Positions 46,547 through 56,459 are shown, counted from the stretch's first letter. The stretch: 64,000 nucleotides of DNA from Ignavigranum ruoffiae (GCF_900110675.1 NZ_FOEN01000001.1:372001-436000); one strand, 5' to 3'. Translations and numbers: made by a program. The notes: generated by a model from the letters alone, not told the origin.

Positions 46547-47413
46547 GTGGAAAACTTAGGCTTAAAAATCAATCTTAATAAATTATTTCCCCAATTAAAT
46601 GAGGCGACCATCAACTTATTATATGTCATTGGATCCTTTTTAGTAGCTAGTTTATTAGCCTTTCTGGCCAGTAAATTGATTCGATATCTTTTCCAATATC
46701 GTTTCCAGCAACACCTTTACGATAAGTTTAAGATTCATTCCGTTTCACGCTTGAAAACGGTTAGTGCCCTGATTGAGAATCTCTTATTATATATTATTTA
46801 TTTTATCTATATTTATCATATCCTTACCCTGATTGGCATTCCCATCGGCACGCTCTTAGCCGGTGCCGGAATATTTGGGGTCGCCATTGGTTTAGGAGCC
46901 AAAGACCTCATTACAGATATTATTAATGGTTTCTTTATCATCTTCGAAGGACAGTTTGAAGTAGGAAATTTAGTCCAAATTTACAATCTTTCGATTACAG
47001 GAACTATCCTGAGTACCGGCTTAAGAACTACGAAAATTCGTTCCATTAGTGGTGAAGTTTTCTATATTCCTAATAGCGATATCTCGATAATTAATAATAT
47101 GAGCCAATTAAATCGACAAATTATTATTGAAATTCCCCTACACCCGGAGAATAATTTGCACCTCTTTGAAGAAAATTTAAAAGCGACCAGTAAAATTCTT
47201 GAAGAAAACTATAAAGATTTAATTGTTCAATCAGCTAAACATGTTGGATTGGTAAAAAATAAGCAAAATGCGTTTGAATATCGGATATTTATTTCCGTGA
47301 AGAACGAATATTATTATGAATTGCTCAGTATCTTCTACCAAACTTATATCGAAAACCTACAAGCAGCTGATTTTAAAATTATTACCCAACCTGCCGTCTT
47401 ACCGCTAAATTGA
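46547..47413 (+). CDS. MscS-family mechanosensitive channel
   Basis: Membrane protein of 288 residues. Three helices (about 24-48, 75-95, 100-128) end in the pore-lining Gly/Ala-rich GAGIFGVAIGLGAKDLITDIINGF, broken here for length. The MscS beta domain (GQFEVGNLVQI) and C-terminal alpha/beta domain follow. It releases solutes on hypo-osmotic shock. GTG at 46547 follows GAGGTGA, so I prefer it to 46538. Confidence 0.88.
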   Translation: MENLGLKINLNKLFPQLNEATINLLYVIGSFLVASLLAFLASKLIRYLFQYRFQQHLYDKFKIHSVSRLKTVSALIENLLLYIIYFIYIYHILTLIGIPIGTLLAGAGIFGVAIGLGAKDLITDIINGFFIIFEGQFEVGNLVQIYNLSITGTILSTGLRTTKIRSISGEVFYIPNSDISIINNMSQLNRQIIIEIPLHPENNLHLFEENLKATSKILEENYKDLIVQSAKHVGLVKNKQNAFEYRIFISVKNEYYYELLSIFYQTYIENLQAADFKIITQPAVLPLN

Positions 47414-47423
47414 CTTAAATGCA

Positions 47424-47939
47424 TTAAAGGCTAAAAATTTGGTCTAATTGCGGAATCGGTTGATTATCTTCTGAGTAATAATTAACGATGACTTGATTAT
47501 TTTCAATCGTTACTAATAAATAAGTTTTTCCTTGATAGTGTCCTCTTGGTCGATTCAAACTTCCTGGATTGGCTAAGAGGATGCCTTCTTTAACTTCTGC
47601 ATATAGCTTATGAGTATGCCCATGGAATACAAAGCGACAGTTAGAATTCTTAGCTATAGCTAAAAGTTCATCATTGCCATAATTTACGCCGGTCAGATGG
47701 CCATGAACTAGAAGAACATTCCCTTCGGCTGTCTCAATGACTTGTTGACGGCGATATTGAGGATCAAAATCCATGTTCCCGGTGACGACGGCATCGACTT
47801 GATCCCATAAGGGATCATCGGCTGGAAATTCTGAATCACCGCAATGGAAGATATAGTCGACTTGGGGCCGCCAATGCTTAATAATCTCATCAACTAAAGG
47901 CCACTGGCCATGGTTATCACTCATCACTAGAAATTTCAT
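47424..47939 (-). CDS. YfcE/MJ0936-type metallophosphoesterase
   Basis: Calcineurin-like phosphodiesterase of 171 residues. Metal-binding motifs are MSDNHGQ (D8, H10), HCGDSEF, TGNMDF (the GNCD variant) and LVHGH/FHGHTH. The physiological substrate is unknown. It overlaps rdgB by 23 nt in the murI-rdgB-yfcE operon, the usual Firmicute order. Confidence 0.9.
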   Translation of the reverse strand: MKFLVMSDNHGQWPLVDEIIKHWRPQVDYIFHCGDSEFPADDPLWDQVDAVVTGNMDFDPQYRRQQVIETAEGNVLLVHGHLTGVNYGNDELLAIAKNSNCRFVFHGHTHKLYAEVKEGILLANPGSLNRPRGHYQGKTYLLVTIENNQVIVNYYSEDNQPIPQLDQIFSL

Positions 47940-48540
47940 CGTTTAATCCCTCCAACCATTTTGCGAATGCTTCTTGCAATTTTTCAAAAGCTTTAGCCCG
48001 GTGTGAAATTTTATTTTTTTCGGCTAAGGCCATTTGAGCAAATGTTCTATCTTGCTCGGGATAGTAGAACAAAGGATCATAACCAAAACCACTCTTACCT
48101 TGAGGTTGGTTCAAAATAGACCCTTCAACCTGACCCTCTACCACCAAGCTTTCATGTCCTGGATAAGCCGCGACGATACATGATACGAAGCGAGCGGTTC
48201 TTTGTCCCGGTTCAATCTCTGCCAATTCTCTGAGTAACTTTTGATTGTTTCGGTCATCATCTTTGGGTTCTCCGCTATAGCGGGCAGAGTAGACACCAGG
48301 CGCTCCGTTCAAAGCATCGACCATCAAGCCAGAATCATCGGCAATCACGACTTGGTGTAAGCGCTGGGCGATAGTTTCGGCTTTTAAACGTGCGTTCTCT
48401 TCAAAAGTTGTTCCCGTCTCAGCGACTTCTTCAATGTCAGGATAATCAAGTAAAGATTCAATCTCATATCCAGAATTCCCCAGTAGCGCCTTAAATTCTT
48501 CAACTTTCCCTGCATTATAACTGGCTATCAGTATCTTCAA
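47917..48540 (-). CDS. rdgB: Non-canonical purine NTP pyrophosphatase (RdgB/HAM1)
   Basis: House-cleaning enzyme that hydrolyses dITP, ITP and XTP to monophosphates. The 207 residues contain SYNAGKVEEF, ADDSGLMVDALNGAPGVYSARYSG (broken for length), and GFGYDPLF with SHRAKA near the end. The start is TTG at 48540 behind GGAGAGATGATCA, inside the murI 3' end (26-nt overlap). Confidence 0.94.
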   Translation of the reverse strand: MKILIASYNAGKVEEFKALLGNSGYEIESLLDYPDIEEVAETGTTFEENARLKAETIAQRLHQVVIADDSGLMVDALNGAPGVYSARYSGEPKDDDRNNQKLLRELAEIEPGQRTARFVSCIVAAYPGHESLVVEGQVEGSILNQPQGKSGFGYDPLFYYPEQDRTFAQMALAEKNKISHRAKAFEKLQEAFAKWLEGLNDEISSDE

Positions 48541-49363
48541 TGATCATCTCTCCTTTTATCCGGGCTTGTTTAACAGTTAAATATGGATCTTCCAACCAAT
48601 TCCGAGCAAATCTAGCAAATCTTTCGGGGTCGCCAGTCGTGTAAATCTGGTGATGGACCCCGTAATCTGCCAAATCAGCTGCCGACCGACTAAGATTAAA
48701 ATAATCCAAAATGGTCGACACTTCGTTAATCGTCTCAACCCCCGAGTCGATTAATTTAATATTTGGTCCGACGGCTTTTTGAATGGTATCTTTTAAATGT
48801 GGATAATGGGTACAACCCAATACGAGCGTATCAATATCCTTATCTTCAAAATAGCTTAAGTCTTCTTTAACTTGATGATATGTTTGGGGGGCTTCCACCC
48901 TATTTTCTTCGACAATTGAGACGAAACGAGGAACCGCATGGCTATAAACTTGCAAACGAGCATCTTTCGCTAAGAGTGTTTTGGTATATTGACCACTATG
49001 AATGGTTCCCTCTGTCCCGATAACTCCGATATGATTATTATTAGTATGCTTGATAGCAGCTCGACTGCCTGCATCAATCACGCCTAAGACAGGAATCGGC
49101 AGCGTCATCTTTAATTCATATAAGGCAGCAGCGGTCCCAGTATTACAAGCGATCACCAACATTTTGATACCTTTTTCCCTGAGGAAATAGGTCAATTGCC
49201 AGATAAACTTACGAACTTCAGCAAGCGGTCGAGGTCCATAAGGGGCTCGGGCACTGTCACCCAAGTATAAGACGGATTCATTGGGCAGTTGCTTCAAACA
49301 TTGCTTAACAACGGTTAAACCTCCAAATCCCGAATCGATAATCCCAATTGGCAATTCTTTCAT
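48515..49363 (-). CDS. murI: Glutamate racemase
   Basis: Makes D-glutamate for peptidoglycan. The 282 residues have IGIIDSGFGGLTV, the first catalytic Cys in VIACNTGTAAAL, and the second in TLVLGCTHYPHL. It is first in the murI-rdgB-yfcE operon, with 43 nt to the upstream ABC transporter gene. Confidence 0.96.
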   Translation of the reverse strand: MKELPIGIIDSGFGGLTVVKQCLKQLPNESVLYLGDSARAPYGPRPLAEVRKFIWQLTYFLREKGIKMLVIACNTGTAAALYELKMTLPIPVLGVIDAGSRAAIKHTNNNHIGVIGTEGTIHSGQYTKTLLAKDARLQVYSHAVPRFVSIVEENRVEAPQTYHQVKEDLSYFEDKDIDTLVLGCTHYPHLKDTIQKAVGPNIKLIDSGVETINEVSTILDYFNLSRSAADLADYGVHHQIYTTGDPERFARFARNWLEDPYLTVKQARIKGEMIIEDTDSQL

Positions 49364-49406
49364 TTCAACACTTCCAATCTGCTACTTAACAGCAAAGACT
49401 TAGGGA

Positions 49407-50696
49407 CTAGTCTTGTGCTTCTCTATCGCTCTTCCATAATTGGAAAGAACGTTTAAGGGTATTAATGACTCCTTTATCAGAATAAGTCAGCACATTACTC
49501 CGATAGAAGATTGTTGCAATCCAAAAACAAACAATCGAGAAGATCACTGAAATAATAATGGCAATAATTAATTCGTTTTGGGCCACTGTTTCAGTAGAAA
49601 TTCTAAATGGCATCACAAAAGGCGTCGTTAAAGGAATATAAGACATGACTTTAACCACAATATTATTTGGGGATTGCATAGCAAACATTCCTGTATACAG
49701 TCCTGCTACAGCGAATAAGGTAATTGGTGTAATGGTTTTATTCACTTCTTCCACTTTAGAAACAAGCGAACCTAAGAATCCAGCTAAGGAAGCATAAATC
49801 AGGACACCCATTAAAGCGAAGACAGCACCTATTCCAATAATCCCTTTTGATTCAGCAAATATCTGCTTCAAATCAATAAATTCTAGACCTAAGTTAGCCA
49901 TCAAATCCGTTTGATCAAAGACAAATTGTAATACTAAGAATAATACGATATAAATTACTATTTGAGTTAAAATAACTAAACTGATACCAATCATTTTGCC
50001 GTAAAAATGGGTCGTCGAAGAAACACTGGACAGAATGATTTCCATAATCCGCGACCCTTTTTCAGTGGCAATTTCCTGAGAAATGACCGACACATAATTC
50101 ATAATAAACATAAAGACCATAAAGACGACGAAATAAGCTACGCCGTTGCGGATAAACACTTTAGGATCCTGACTGGATGTTTCCTTTGTTTGACCATCCT
50201 TGGATTCAGCTATATTAATAGTTTCTATATTAACGTTTGAACTTTGTAACTGAATAATCTCATCCTGATTGAGTCCAATCTTTTCAGCCATGTTCTTGAT
50301 CTGTTCTTCATTTAAGGCTTGTTGAATTTTAGTTAAATTAATATTACTGCCGGTCGTGGATTTATAAAATTTAACCACAAAAGGATCTTTTTGTTCAATG
50401 GTAATATAACCATCAATTTTTTGATCCATTACGGCCTGACGGGCTTGATCAATACTATAATCTTTAATAATAGTATTCTCTTCATTCGCCGTTTCCACCA
50501 ATTGTACAATCTCTGGCTGATCACTTATAATCGCAAGCCGGCCAGAACTTTGGCCCATTTCATCTTTACCAATAAAATAAACAATTAAACTAACTATAGC
50601 AATTGTAATAATCGGTCCAGCAATCATCCAGAAAAATGACCAAGATTGTACATTTTTACGATAAACTTCCTTAATAATAATCGCTAATTTACTCAT
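49407..50696 (-). CDS. ABC-2 permease (NatB/YhaP-like)
   Basis: Permease of 429 residues. One N-terminal helix is followed by an extracytoplasmic domain of about 150 residues and six C-terminal helices, the NatB layout. The TEKGSRIMEIILSSVSSTTHFYGK motif (split) just before the second helix is characteristic. It exports an unknown substrate (Na+ in B. subtilis NatAB). It overlaps the ATPase gene by 8 nt. Confidence 0.87.
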   Translation of the reverse strand: MSKLAIIIKEVYRKNVQSWSFFWMIAGPIITIAIVSLIVYFIGKDEMGQSSGRLAIISDQPEIVQLVETANEENTIIKDYSIDQARQAVMDQKIDGYITIEQKDPFVVKFYKSTTGSNINLTKIQQALNEEQIKNMAEKIGLNQDEIIQLQSSNVNIETINIAESKDGQTKETSSQDPKVFIRNGVAYFVVFMVFMFIMNYVSVISQEIATEKGSRIMEIILSSVSSTTHFYGKMIGISLVILTQIVIYIVLFLVLQFVFDQTDLMANLGLEFIDLKQIFAESKGIIGIGAVFALMGVLIYASLAGFLGSLVSKVEEVNKTITPITLFAVAGLYTGMFAMQSPNNIVVKVMSYIPLTTPFVMPFRISTETVAQNELIIAIIISVIFSIVCFWIATIFYRSNVLTYSDKGVINTLKRSFQLWKSDREAQD

Positions 50697-51597
50697 AATG
50701 ACCTCCTCCGGCCTTCATCTTGAATATTTCTTCCAAGCTTGGTGGTTGTTGGGAGAATGTGGCAATATATTGGTGCTGGGTGATGGTTTCGAAAAGTTGT
50801 TTACCGGTCTCAGCTTGATCAATTTCCAAACGGAAATGATGGGGGCGCAATTCTTTCACTTTCAATACACCCTCCAAGTTAGCTAGACTTTCTTTCGTCC
50901 AACCCGTAGTCTCAAGAAAAATCCGGGTCCGGCCAAAACTTTCGCGAACTTCCTCAACCGTGCCGTATAATAACTGCTCACCATTGTGAATCATTACCAA
51001 CTTGTCACAGATTTCTTCCACATTATTCATGTTATGACTCGAGAAAATAATGCAAGAACCCTTGTCTTTGAGTTCGCTAATCCCTTGCATTAATAAATCT
51101 GCATTCACGGGGTCTAATCCTGAGAAAGGTTCATCAAGAATTAACACCTTGGGTTGGTGGATTAATGTCGCAATCAATTGTACTTTTTGTTGATTCCCTT
51201 TTGATAAAGTAGAAACGCGATCTGATCGCTTTCCTTTCACTTCAAACTTATCCATCCAATAATCAATTTGTTGATCAATTTCTGAAGGGGTCATTCCACG
51301 TAATTTAGCAAAATATGCAATTTGTTGCTCAATCGTTAGCTTCTCGTATAGACCACGTTCTTCAGGAAGATAACCCACCAAATTATAAATCTGCTGAGCC
51401 ATCGGTCGACCATTCCAGAGTACTTCACCTTGACCCTCAGGCGTCAAAAAATCCAGAATCATGCGAAAGATAGTGGTCTTTCCCGACCCATTACGACCAA
51501 TCATTCCTAATATTTGTCCATGATCAATCTCAAATGAGACATCATTGACAGCGACTAAATCGTCAAACGTCTTCCGTAAATGTTTTACTTCGAGCAT
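50689..51597 (-). CDS. ABC transporter ATPase (NatA/YhaQ-like)
   Basis: ATPase of 302 residues. Walker A is GRNGSGKTT, signature LSKGNQQKVQ, Walker B VLILDEPFSGLD, and H-loop FSSHN. The C-terminal 80 residues are the regulatory extension usual in this group. ATG 51597 follows AAGGAGG. The frame from 51612 uses a TTG that overlaps this site. Partner of the downstream permease. Confidence 0.9.
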   Translation of the reverse strand: MLEVKHLRKTFDDLVAVNDVSFEIDHGQILGMIGRNGSGKTTIFRMILDFLTPEGQGEVLWNGRPMAQQIYNLVGYLPEERGLYEKLTIEQQIAYFAKLRGMTPSEIDQQIDYWMDKFEVKGKRSDRVSTLSKGNQQKVQLIATLIHQPKVLILDEPFSGLDPVNADLLMQGISELKDKGSCIIFSSHNMNNVEEICDKLVMIHNGEQLLYGTVEEVRESFGRTRIFLETTGWTKESLANLEGVLKVKELRPHHFRLEIDQAETGKQLFETITQHQYIATFSQQPPSLEEIFKMKAGGGHYE

Positions 51598-51632
51598 AAG
51601 AGCCTCCTTCAAATCTACTTTGCCTATATCAT

Positions 51633-51661
51633 AACATATTTATACTAGGCTAATCAGTCAA
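51633..51661 (-). promoter_or_regulatory. Promoter of the NatAB-like pair
   Basis: -35 TTGACT (51656-51661), 17-nt spacer, -10 TATGTT (51633-51638). Confidence 0.6.
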
Positions 51662-51679
51662 TATTTATACCAATCAGCT

Positions 51680-51709
51680 AAACAATAAGCCGATCAATTG
51701 ATCGGCTTA
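51680..51709 (-). terminator. Terminator of the 51.7-53.4 kb gene
   Basis: Perfect 10-bp stem TAAGCCGATC/GATCGGCTTA with a 4-nt loop, followed by TTGTTT on the minus strand, 14 nt past the stop. Confidence 0.75.
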
Positions 51710-51722
51710 AGGTGATTCATCC

Positions 51723-53417
51723 TTACTCATTAATCTGCTTAATCTCTTTGATTTGGCCTTGTTCATTGGCCTTAAATTCAATCATTTGACCCTCTTTCAT
51801 AAATGGGAGTTCTCGACTCAGATGGATATCTGCTTGATAAATGTCTCCATCAATCATGAAATAATAAACACTATTGCCATCCACTACGACAGCTTGAATG
51901 TTCTCAACTTGGCCTTGAATATCTTTCAGAACTTCCTCATTAGAAACCTCGGTAACATTGACGTTATTATCTGCTTGATACGCGGTTAATAATTGTTCTA
52001 CAGAAGATTCTACATATACTTTTTGATAGTTTTGCGCATCCACCAAGGCATATTTACGAATCAAGCCTGAATTATCTTTCAAGGTCAATACATACATCGC
52101 TCGTCCGTCCAGATTGACTAGCAAGGGGAAAGTGGCTTGATACTCTGTCTCCTGAACACTCCCTTCTGCTGAACGCATGGCCGAGAATTCTTCTGCTGCA
52201 TCTAAGGTATAAATCTTGCTCTCCTTGGTACGCAAATTCACTAAGACAAAACCAATATTAGAATCATCAGCAGCCACTGAAGTCAAGCCTGTATATAGAT
52301 ATAAATCATCTTTCAACGGAATATAATTATAACCTTCGGTGGGTTCGGTGACACCCGCTTTAGCAAATAATGAGTTAAAGAAGCCCCCCTGATAGAGGCC
52401 GCGCATACTGATTTGATGAAGCATAATATCAGCACTATATACACGGTCAATCCAACTTGGAGTGTCTTTCAGATTATATTTCTTCGTTTCGCCGGTCATC
52501 GCATTCACCAGGATTACCCCATCAGCTTCCGGCTCACGTAGAATGAAGTTTCGCCGATAAGTTGTCGCAATATAATACGGTTGTCCTTGGTCATCTACCT
52601 CAAAAGAAGGCCGTGAAAAGATGGAAAAAGGATAATTAAATCGCAAATGTCGCATAATATTCCGATTAAATTTATCTGCATTAGAATACTTAATCGGTTG
52701 GTCTGGCGTCATTACAGTAACATCGCCCGTGACTGTATCGACTTGCAAATAATGAGGAATTCCCGCTTGGAAATTATTTAGCCATTTAAAGAAACCGGCA
52801 TATTTTAAAGGGGTGACACGCACCGGTTGACTCTTAATATTAATCTGAGTATAGTCATCGGCTACTTCAAATTGAGAGACCAATTTTGACAAGGAACCTA
52901 ATTTACGACTCCCCAGGCGCATGGCTGTATCCCGATCAATCAGTGGCACCTGACTTAAATCAGTGGGTGGGAAATCCTCGGCAAAATTGGCTTCTTGAAT
53001 CTTAATCATATTGGCATATTTATCAGCAATAAAGATGGGTGACGTTGCCAAATAGATTACTAAGCCAAGAAGGGCTATCAACGGCCACGGATACAAAAGA
53101 CACTTGTATTTCAGACTGAGCCCTTTAAAATTCAGAGTTGAATGATCCGCAGACGATTTTATAAATTCACCACCATCATGTAAAAGTTCAATAACTACAA
53201 TACCCGCAATACCGATGAATAAAAAAATCCAAAATTCTAAAACCGCATAATTTAAGGCCGGCAACTTGATATAGAAATAAAGGAACATAATCAGCGCCCA
53301 AACAATATATAAGTAACGAATATTCTTCGGTCCTTGTTTACGCCAATGGGCTTGCCAACGCTTGAATTTCTGCTGAAATCTTAATTTCGCTTCAACACTA
53401 TCTGTTACATCTTTCAT
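51723..53417 (-). CDS. Conserved membrane protein of unknown function
   Basis: Protein of 564 residues. A basic cytoplasmic N terminus (to about 38) is followed by three hydrophobic helices (about 40-57, 62-80, 112-135), then an extracytoplasmic region of more than 400 residues rich in beta-strand-like Tyr/Val stretches, with motifs LIDRDTAMRLGSRKLGSL, RVTPLKYAGFFKWLNNF and GVILVNAMTGETKKYN. The pattern recalls a conserved hypothetical family, but I cannot name a function. It lies 10 nt downstream of the ECF transporter gene. Confidence 0.7.
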   Translation of the reverse strand: MKDVTDSVEAKLRFQQKFKRWQAHWRKQGPKNIRYLYIVWALIMFLYFYIKLPALNYAVLEFWIFLFIGIAGIVVIELLHDGGEFIKSSADHSTLNFKGLSLKYKCLLYPWPLIALLGLVIYLATSPIFIADKYANMIKIQEANFAEDFPPTDLSQVPLIDRDTAMRLGSRKLGSLSKLVSQFEVADDYTQINIKSQPVRVTPLKYAGFFKWLNNFQAGIPHYLQVDTVTGDVTVMTPDQPIKYSNADKFNRNIMRHLRFNYPFSIFSRPSFEVDDQGQPYYIATTYRRNFILREPEADGVILVNAMTGETKKYNLKDTPSWIDRVYSADIMLHQISMRGLYQGGFFNSLFAKAGVTEPTEGYNYIPLKDDLYLYTGLTSVAADDSNIGFVLVNLRTKESKIYTLDAAEEFSAMRSAEGSVQETEYQATFPLLVNLDGRAMYVLTLKDNSGLIRKYALVDAQNYQKVYVESSVEQLLTAYQADNNVNVTEVSNEEVLKDIQGQVENIQAVVVDGNSVYYFMIDGDIYQADIHLSRELPFMKEGQMIEFKANEQGQIKEIKQINE

Positions 53418-53427
53418 TTCTTATCCC

Positions 53428-53982
53428 TCACTCTCCAATCGTATGGAACCGCTTAAAGATATCACGCATAGGTATATATAAGACAGGAACGAGAATGGCC
53501 GTGACACAAGCCGTAAATAGACTCGCTGGCATGCCGGTCGCTGCTACCGCCAAAGCCGTAGACCAAGTCGCCTTTAATAAGAGTTGTTGAATCACAAATT
53601 TGACAAAAATCACCACTACCTTAACCAAGGCACCCACAATTCCCAAAATTATAATATTTTTCAGATCATCTTGTTTATGCATCCAGCTGGCATAAATCCA
53701 GTAAACCATCGCAATCACGATCAAATTTTCTAATACGGTAAAGCCGGCGACAGCGATATAGCCATTAAGTGCATCGAAAAGAAACAAGCCGATACAAGCC
53801 GCTAAACTGCCCCGCTTAAGCCCCATTAAGAGGACGGCCAATATTACCAGAGCATTCCCGGGATGGACAAAACTATTAGAAATTTCGGAAGGCATCGGTA
53901 TACGAATATAGGTGATGGCCACAATGATTAAAGCAGCATAGATGCCAATTTGAATGGTTTTAAATAATTGATTAGACTTCAA
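53428..53982 (-). CDS. ECF transporter substrate-binding (S) component, probably vitamin B6
   Basis: Small membrane protein of 184 residues with five or six helices, a typical energy-coupling-factor S component. It starts at TTG 53982 behind GAGGGGG. The shared ECF module (A, A' and T proteins) is not in the window. Its position after a pyridoxal kinase-type gene suggests pyridoxine or pyridoxal as the ligand (PdxU-like). This is inference from context, since S components cannot be assigned by motif alone. Confidence 0.78.
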   Translation of the reverse strand: MKSNQLFKTIQIGIYAALIIVAITYIRIPMPSEISNSFVHPGNALVILAVLLMGLKRGSLAACIGLFLFDALNGYIAVAGFTVLENLIVIAMVYWIYASWMHKQDDLKNIIILGIVGALVKVVVIFVKFVIQQLLLKATWSTALAVAATGMPASLFTACVTAILVPVLYIPMRDIFKRFHTIGE

Positions 53983-54049
53983 AGTAATTCCCCCTCTTCA
54001 ATATATCGTATTGTCTTAGGATAAGTATACTGTCAAAATTCTAGGCTGG

Positions 54050-54922
54050 TCAGCAAGTTTCTTGCTGCCTTTTTAATTGATCAAAATGATCAAAGATTTC
54101 GCCAATCTGGTTCTCAAAAGCAATCCCTTCTTGAGGCGGTTTGTCTTGACTTAGAGTGCTTGAGAGAATCTTTTCAATTAATTGAGCAATCCAAGTTAAA
54201 CTTTGCTGAATCGAATCATTGTATAAAGCAGAAGCAGCTAACAAACTCACTGTTAAGTCGCCTGTCCCAAAGAAATTGAAATCAAAATAACGATGACTCA
54301 TATAGTTGCCTGTCTGGTTCTTTGCCGAATAATGATAGAAACCAATCTGATCAGCCTCAAATTGCACGCCCGTTATAATCACATCTTTAATCTGCCCTTC
54401 GCCTAATTTAGTCGCGATTTCTAAGACTTCACTTTGAGAGAATTGATTTTTGTATGGGGTTCCTGTGAGTAAACAAGCTTCGGTTAAGTTTGGTGTCAGA
54501 ATATCAATCATCGGGAATAAATCATGATAGGCTTTCAAATAGGATTCATCAAAACCAGAATAAAAATGACCATGATCTGCCATAATCGGATCGACAATTA
54601 ATTTGGCCGGGTGGCCTTGCTTTAGTTCTCGTTGGTAGAAAGCTTGAACCTCCTGCAATTGGCTGGGATCAGCACAATAGCCGAGTAAAATTCCATCAAA
54701 ATGAACTTGATTATCTTGCCAATGGCTAAAAAAGTCAGCAAAACTAGTGTCCAAATCATGTTCAATCGGTGGACTATAATACGATCCTGTCTGGCTGGAT
54801 AATATTTTGGTCGGCAGGATGGCCGTTTCGAGCTGGCTAGCCACCAAGACGGGAACGTTCACGTTAGCCGCCACCTTGCCCGCTCCTGGAACGTCATTAA
54901 CTACTAAAATTCTCTGATTCAA
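54050..54922 (-). CDS. pdxK: Pyridoxal/pyridoxine kinase (PdxK/PdxY type)
   Basis: PfkB-related kinase of 290 residues that phosphorylates B6 vitamers. It shows VVNDVPGAGKVA, the DPIMADHGHFY segment, LTPNLTEACLLTG and the anion-hole GTGD in NFFGTGDLTVSLLAA. Start is TTG at 54922 behind GAGGAGG. The next gene downstream encodes an ECF S component, so uptake and trapping by phosphorylation may be coupled. A hydroxymethylpyrimidine kinase is the less likely alternative. Confidence 0.85.
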   Translation of the reverse strand: MNQRILVVNDVPGAGKVAANVNVPVLVASQLETAILPTKILSSQTGSYYSPPIEHDLDTSFADFFSHWQDNQVHFDGILLGYCADPSQLQEVQAFYQRELKQGHPAKLIVDPIMADHGHFYSGFDESYLKAYHDLFPMIDILTPNLTEACLLTGTPYKNQFSQSEVLEIATKLGEGQIKDVIITGVQFEADQIGFYHYSAKNQTGNYMSHRYFDFNFFGTGDLTVSLLAASALYNDSIQQSLTWIAQLIEKILSSTLSQDKPPQEGIAFENQIGEIFDHFDQLKRQQETC

Positions 54923-55190
54923 ACAAATCCTCCTCGCACCATAAAAAATCTACATATCAAATAGCTTTAACCCATTTATGGCTTTCGTTTGATAATAAAA
55001 CTAAATAGTATCTTTATATAAACAAGCTTGATCGAAAAAAATAAGACCCAACTAGGATGCATCGTCAAGCTAACTTATCAGTATGACCATGCCCAGGGAT
55101 CTAAGATTTAATACAGTTTCGTTGGCAAATTTCTCTTAAAGACTGGATATGGTCCTATTTACCAAGAAATTTAGCAGAAGCTACACCGAC

Positions 55191-56231
55191 TTAACCCACG
55201 ATACCTTTACTGGTATCGACCGGTGTCATGATGTGTTCTAAAATTCCTGAAATTTTCTCTAAATCGACATTGCCCCCAGAAACTAGAGCCACTGTATTTT
55301 TATTTTTGATCCATTTAGAGTCAATTTTACCACTTAGTAAGGCAGCTGTCGATAAAGCCCCTGCCCCTTCAGTTACCGTTTTAGCACGTTGCATTAACAT
55401 ACGCATGGCTTGTTCGATTTCCACTTCATTAACTAAGACAAATTCATCAACCAAATTCGATACAATCTCGAACGTCAGATTACCAGGGACTTTAACATCA
55501 CAACCGTCAGCCAATGTCGAATTGGTTCGGTGCGGAGTAATTTGACCTTCTGCAACCGACTTAGCCATGCCGTGGACATTTTCCGCTTGAACCCCAATTA
55601 AATGAATCCCCGGGTTGAAAGATTTTAAAGCAATGGCGATTCCAGAAATTAAGCCACCGCCACCGACTGGAACAATAACAGTATCCACATTCCAAAGCTC
55701 ATCTAAAATTTCTAAACCAATCGTACCTTGTCCGGCAATAATGTAAGGATCGTCATAGGGATGGACAATGGTCAGATTTTTTTCGGCCGCCAATTTTTCC
55801 ATATATAAGCGCGAATCGTTAAAGTTATCTCCTTCAAGGATGACCTTGGCTCCATAACCCTTGGTAGCCGCTTGTTTAGTTAAGGCAGCCTGTAGTGGCA
55901 TAATCACCGTCGCATCAATCCCTAACTGTTGACAAGATAAAGCCACTCCTTGGGCATGATTTCCCGCAGAGACGGCAATAATTCCTCGATTTTTCTGTTC
56001 TGAACTCAAATGATTCATTTTATTATTAGCTCCCCGATATTTAAATGAACCAGTATATTGCATATTTTCTAATTTCAGGAATACATTACCTTCAGCCACG
56101 CTTTGGCTTAGAAAAGTAGAGCGAATTAGGGGTGTCTTACGTATATATGGTCTGATAATTGCCTTGGCTTCTTCAATATCTTTCAAGCTGCAAATATCCT
56201 GGATATTACGTAACTCGTTATAAACTAACAT
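55191..56231 (-). CDS. ilvA: Threonine ammonia-lyase (catabolic type)
   Basis: PLP enzyme turning threonine into 2-oxobutanoate and ammonia. The 346 residues have the PLP Lys in GSFKYRGANNKM, SAGNHAQGVA, and the phosphate loop VGGGGLISG. The C-terminal tandem ACT-like regulatory domain of biosynthetic IlvA is absent, so it matches the TdcB-length form. ATG 56231 follows GAGGA. About 270 nt of featureless DNA lies between it and pdxK. Confidence 0.88.
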   Translation of the reverse strand: MLVYNELRNIQDICSLKDIEEAKAIIRPYIRKTPLIRSTFLSQSVAEGNVFLKLENMQYTGSFKYRGANNKMNHLSSEQKNRGIIAVSAGNHAQGVALSCQQLGIDATVIMPLQAALTKQAATKGYGAKVILEGDNFNDSRLYMEKLAAEKNLTIVHPYDDPYIIAGQGTIGLEILDELWNVDTVIVPVGGGGLISGIAIALKSFNPGIHLIGVQAENVHGMAKSVAEGQITPHRTNSTLADGCDVKVPGNLTFEIVSNLVDEFVLVNEVEIEQAMRMLMQRAKTVTEGAGALSTAALLSGKIDSKWIKNKNTVALVSGGNVDLEKISGILEHIMTPVDTSKGIVG

Positions 56232-56459
56232 CACTTATTCCTCATTTCAACAAAAGATTTTGACAAAAACGCCCAATATAAGCGCTATCAAAATTCATTA
56301 TATACTCTTATCGAGGCGCTTGCTAGGAGAATCCACTACTTCTAATCAGATTTATAAGCGTGTCTCATCTTCATAGTAAAGATTCATAACATTCTTATTT
56401 ATCTAAGGATCAATGAAATAAGCTAACTTCCTTGAAAAATATAAAAGCCCGAATCCACA

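Noticed and set aside
55000-55190. Gap before the threonine deaminase stop considered as a degenerate transposase
   Set aside because: Short coding-like stretches are interrupted by stops in all frames I read and match no transposase motif I could recognise.
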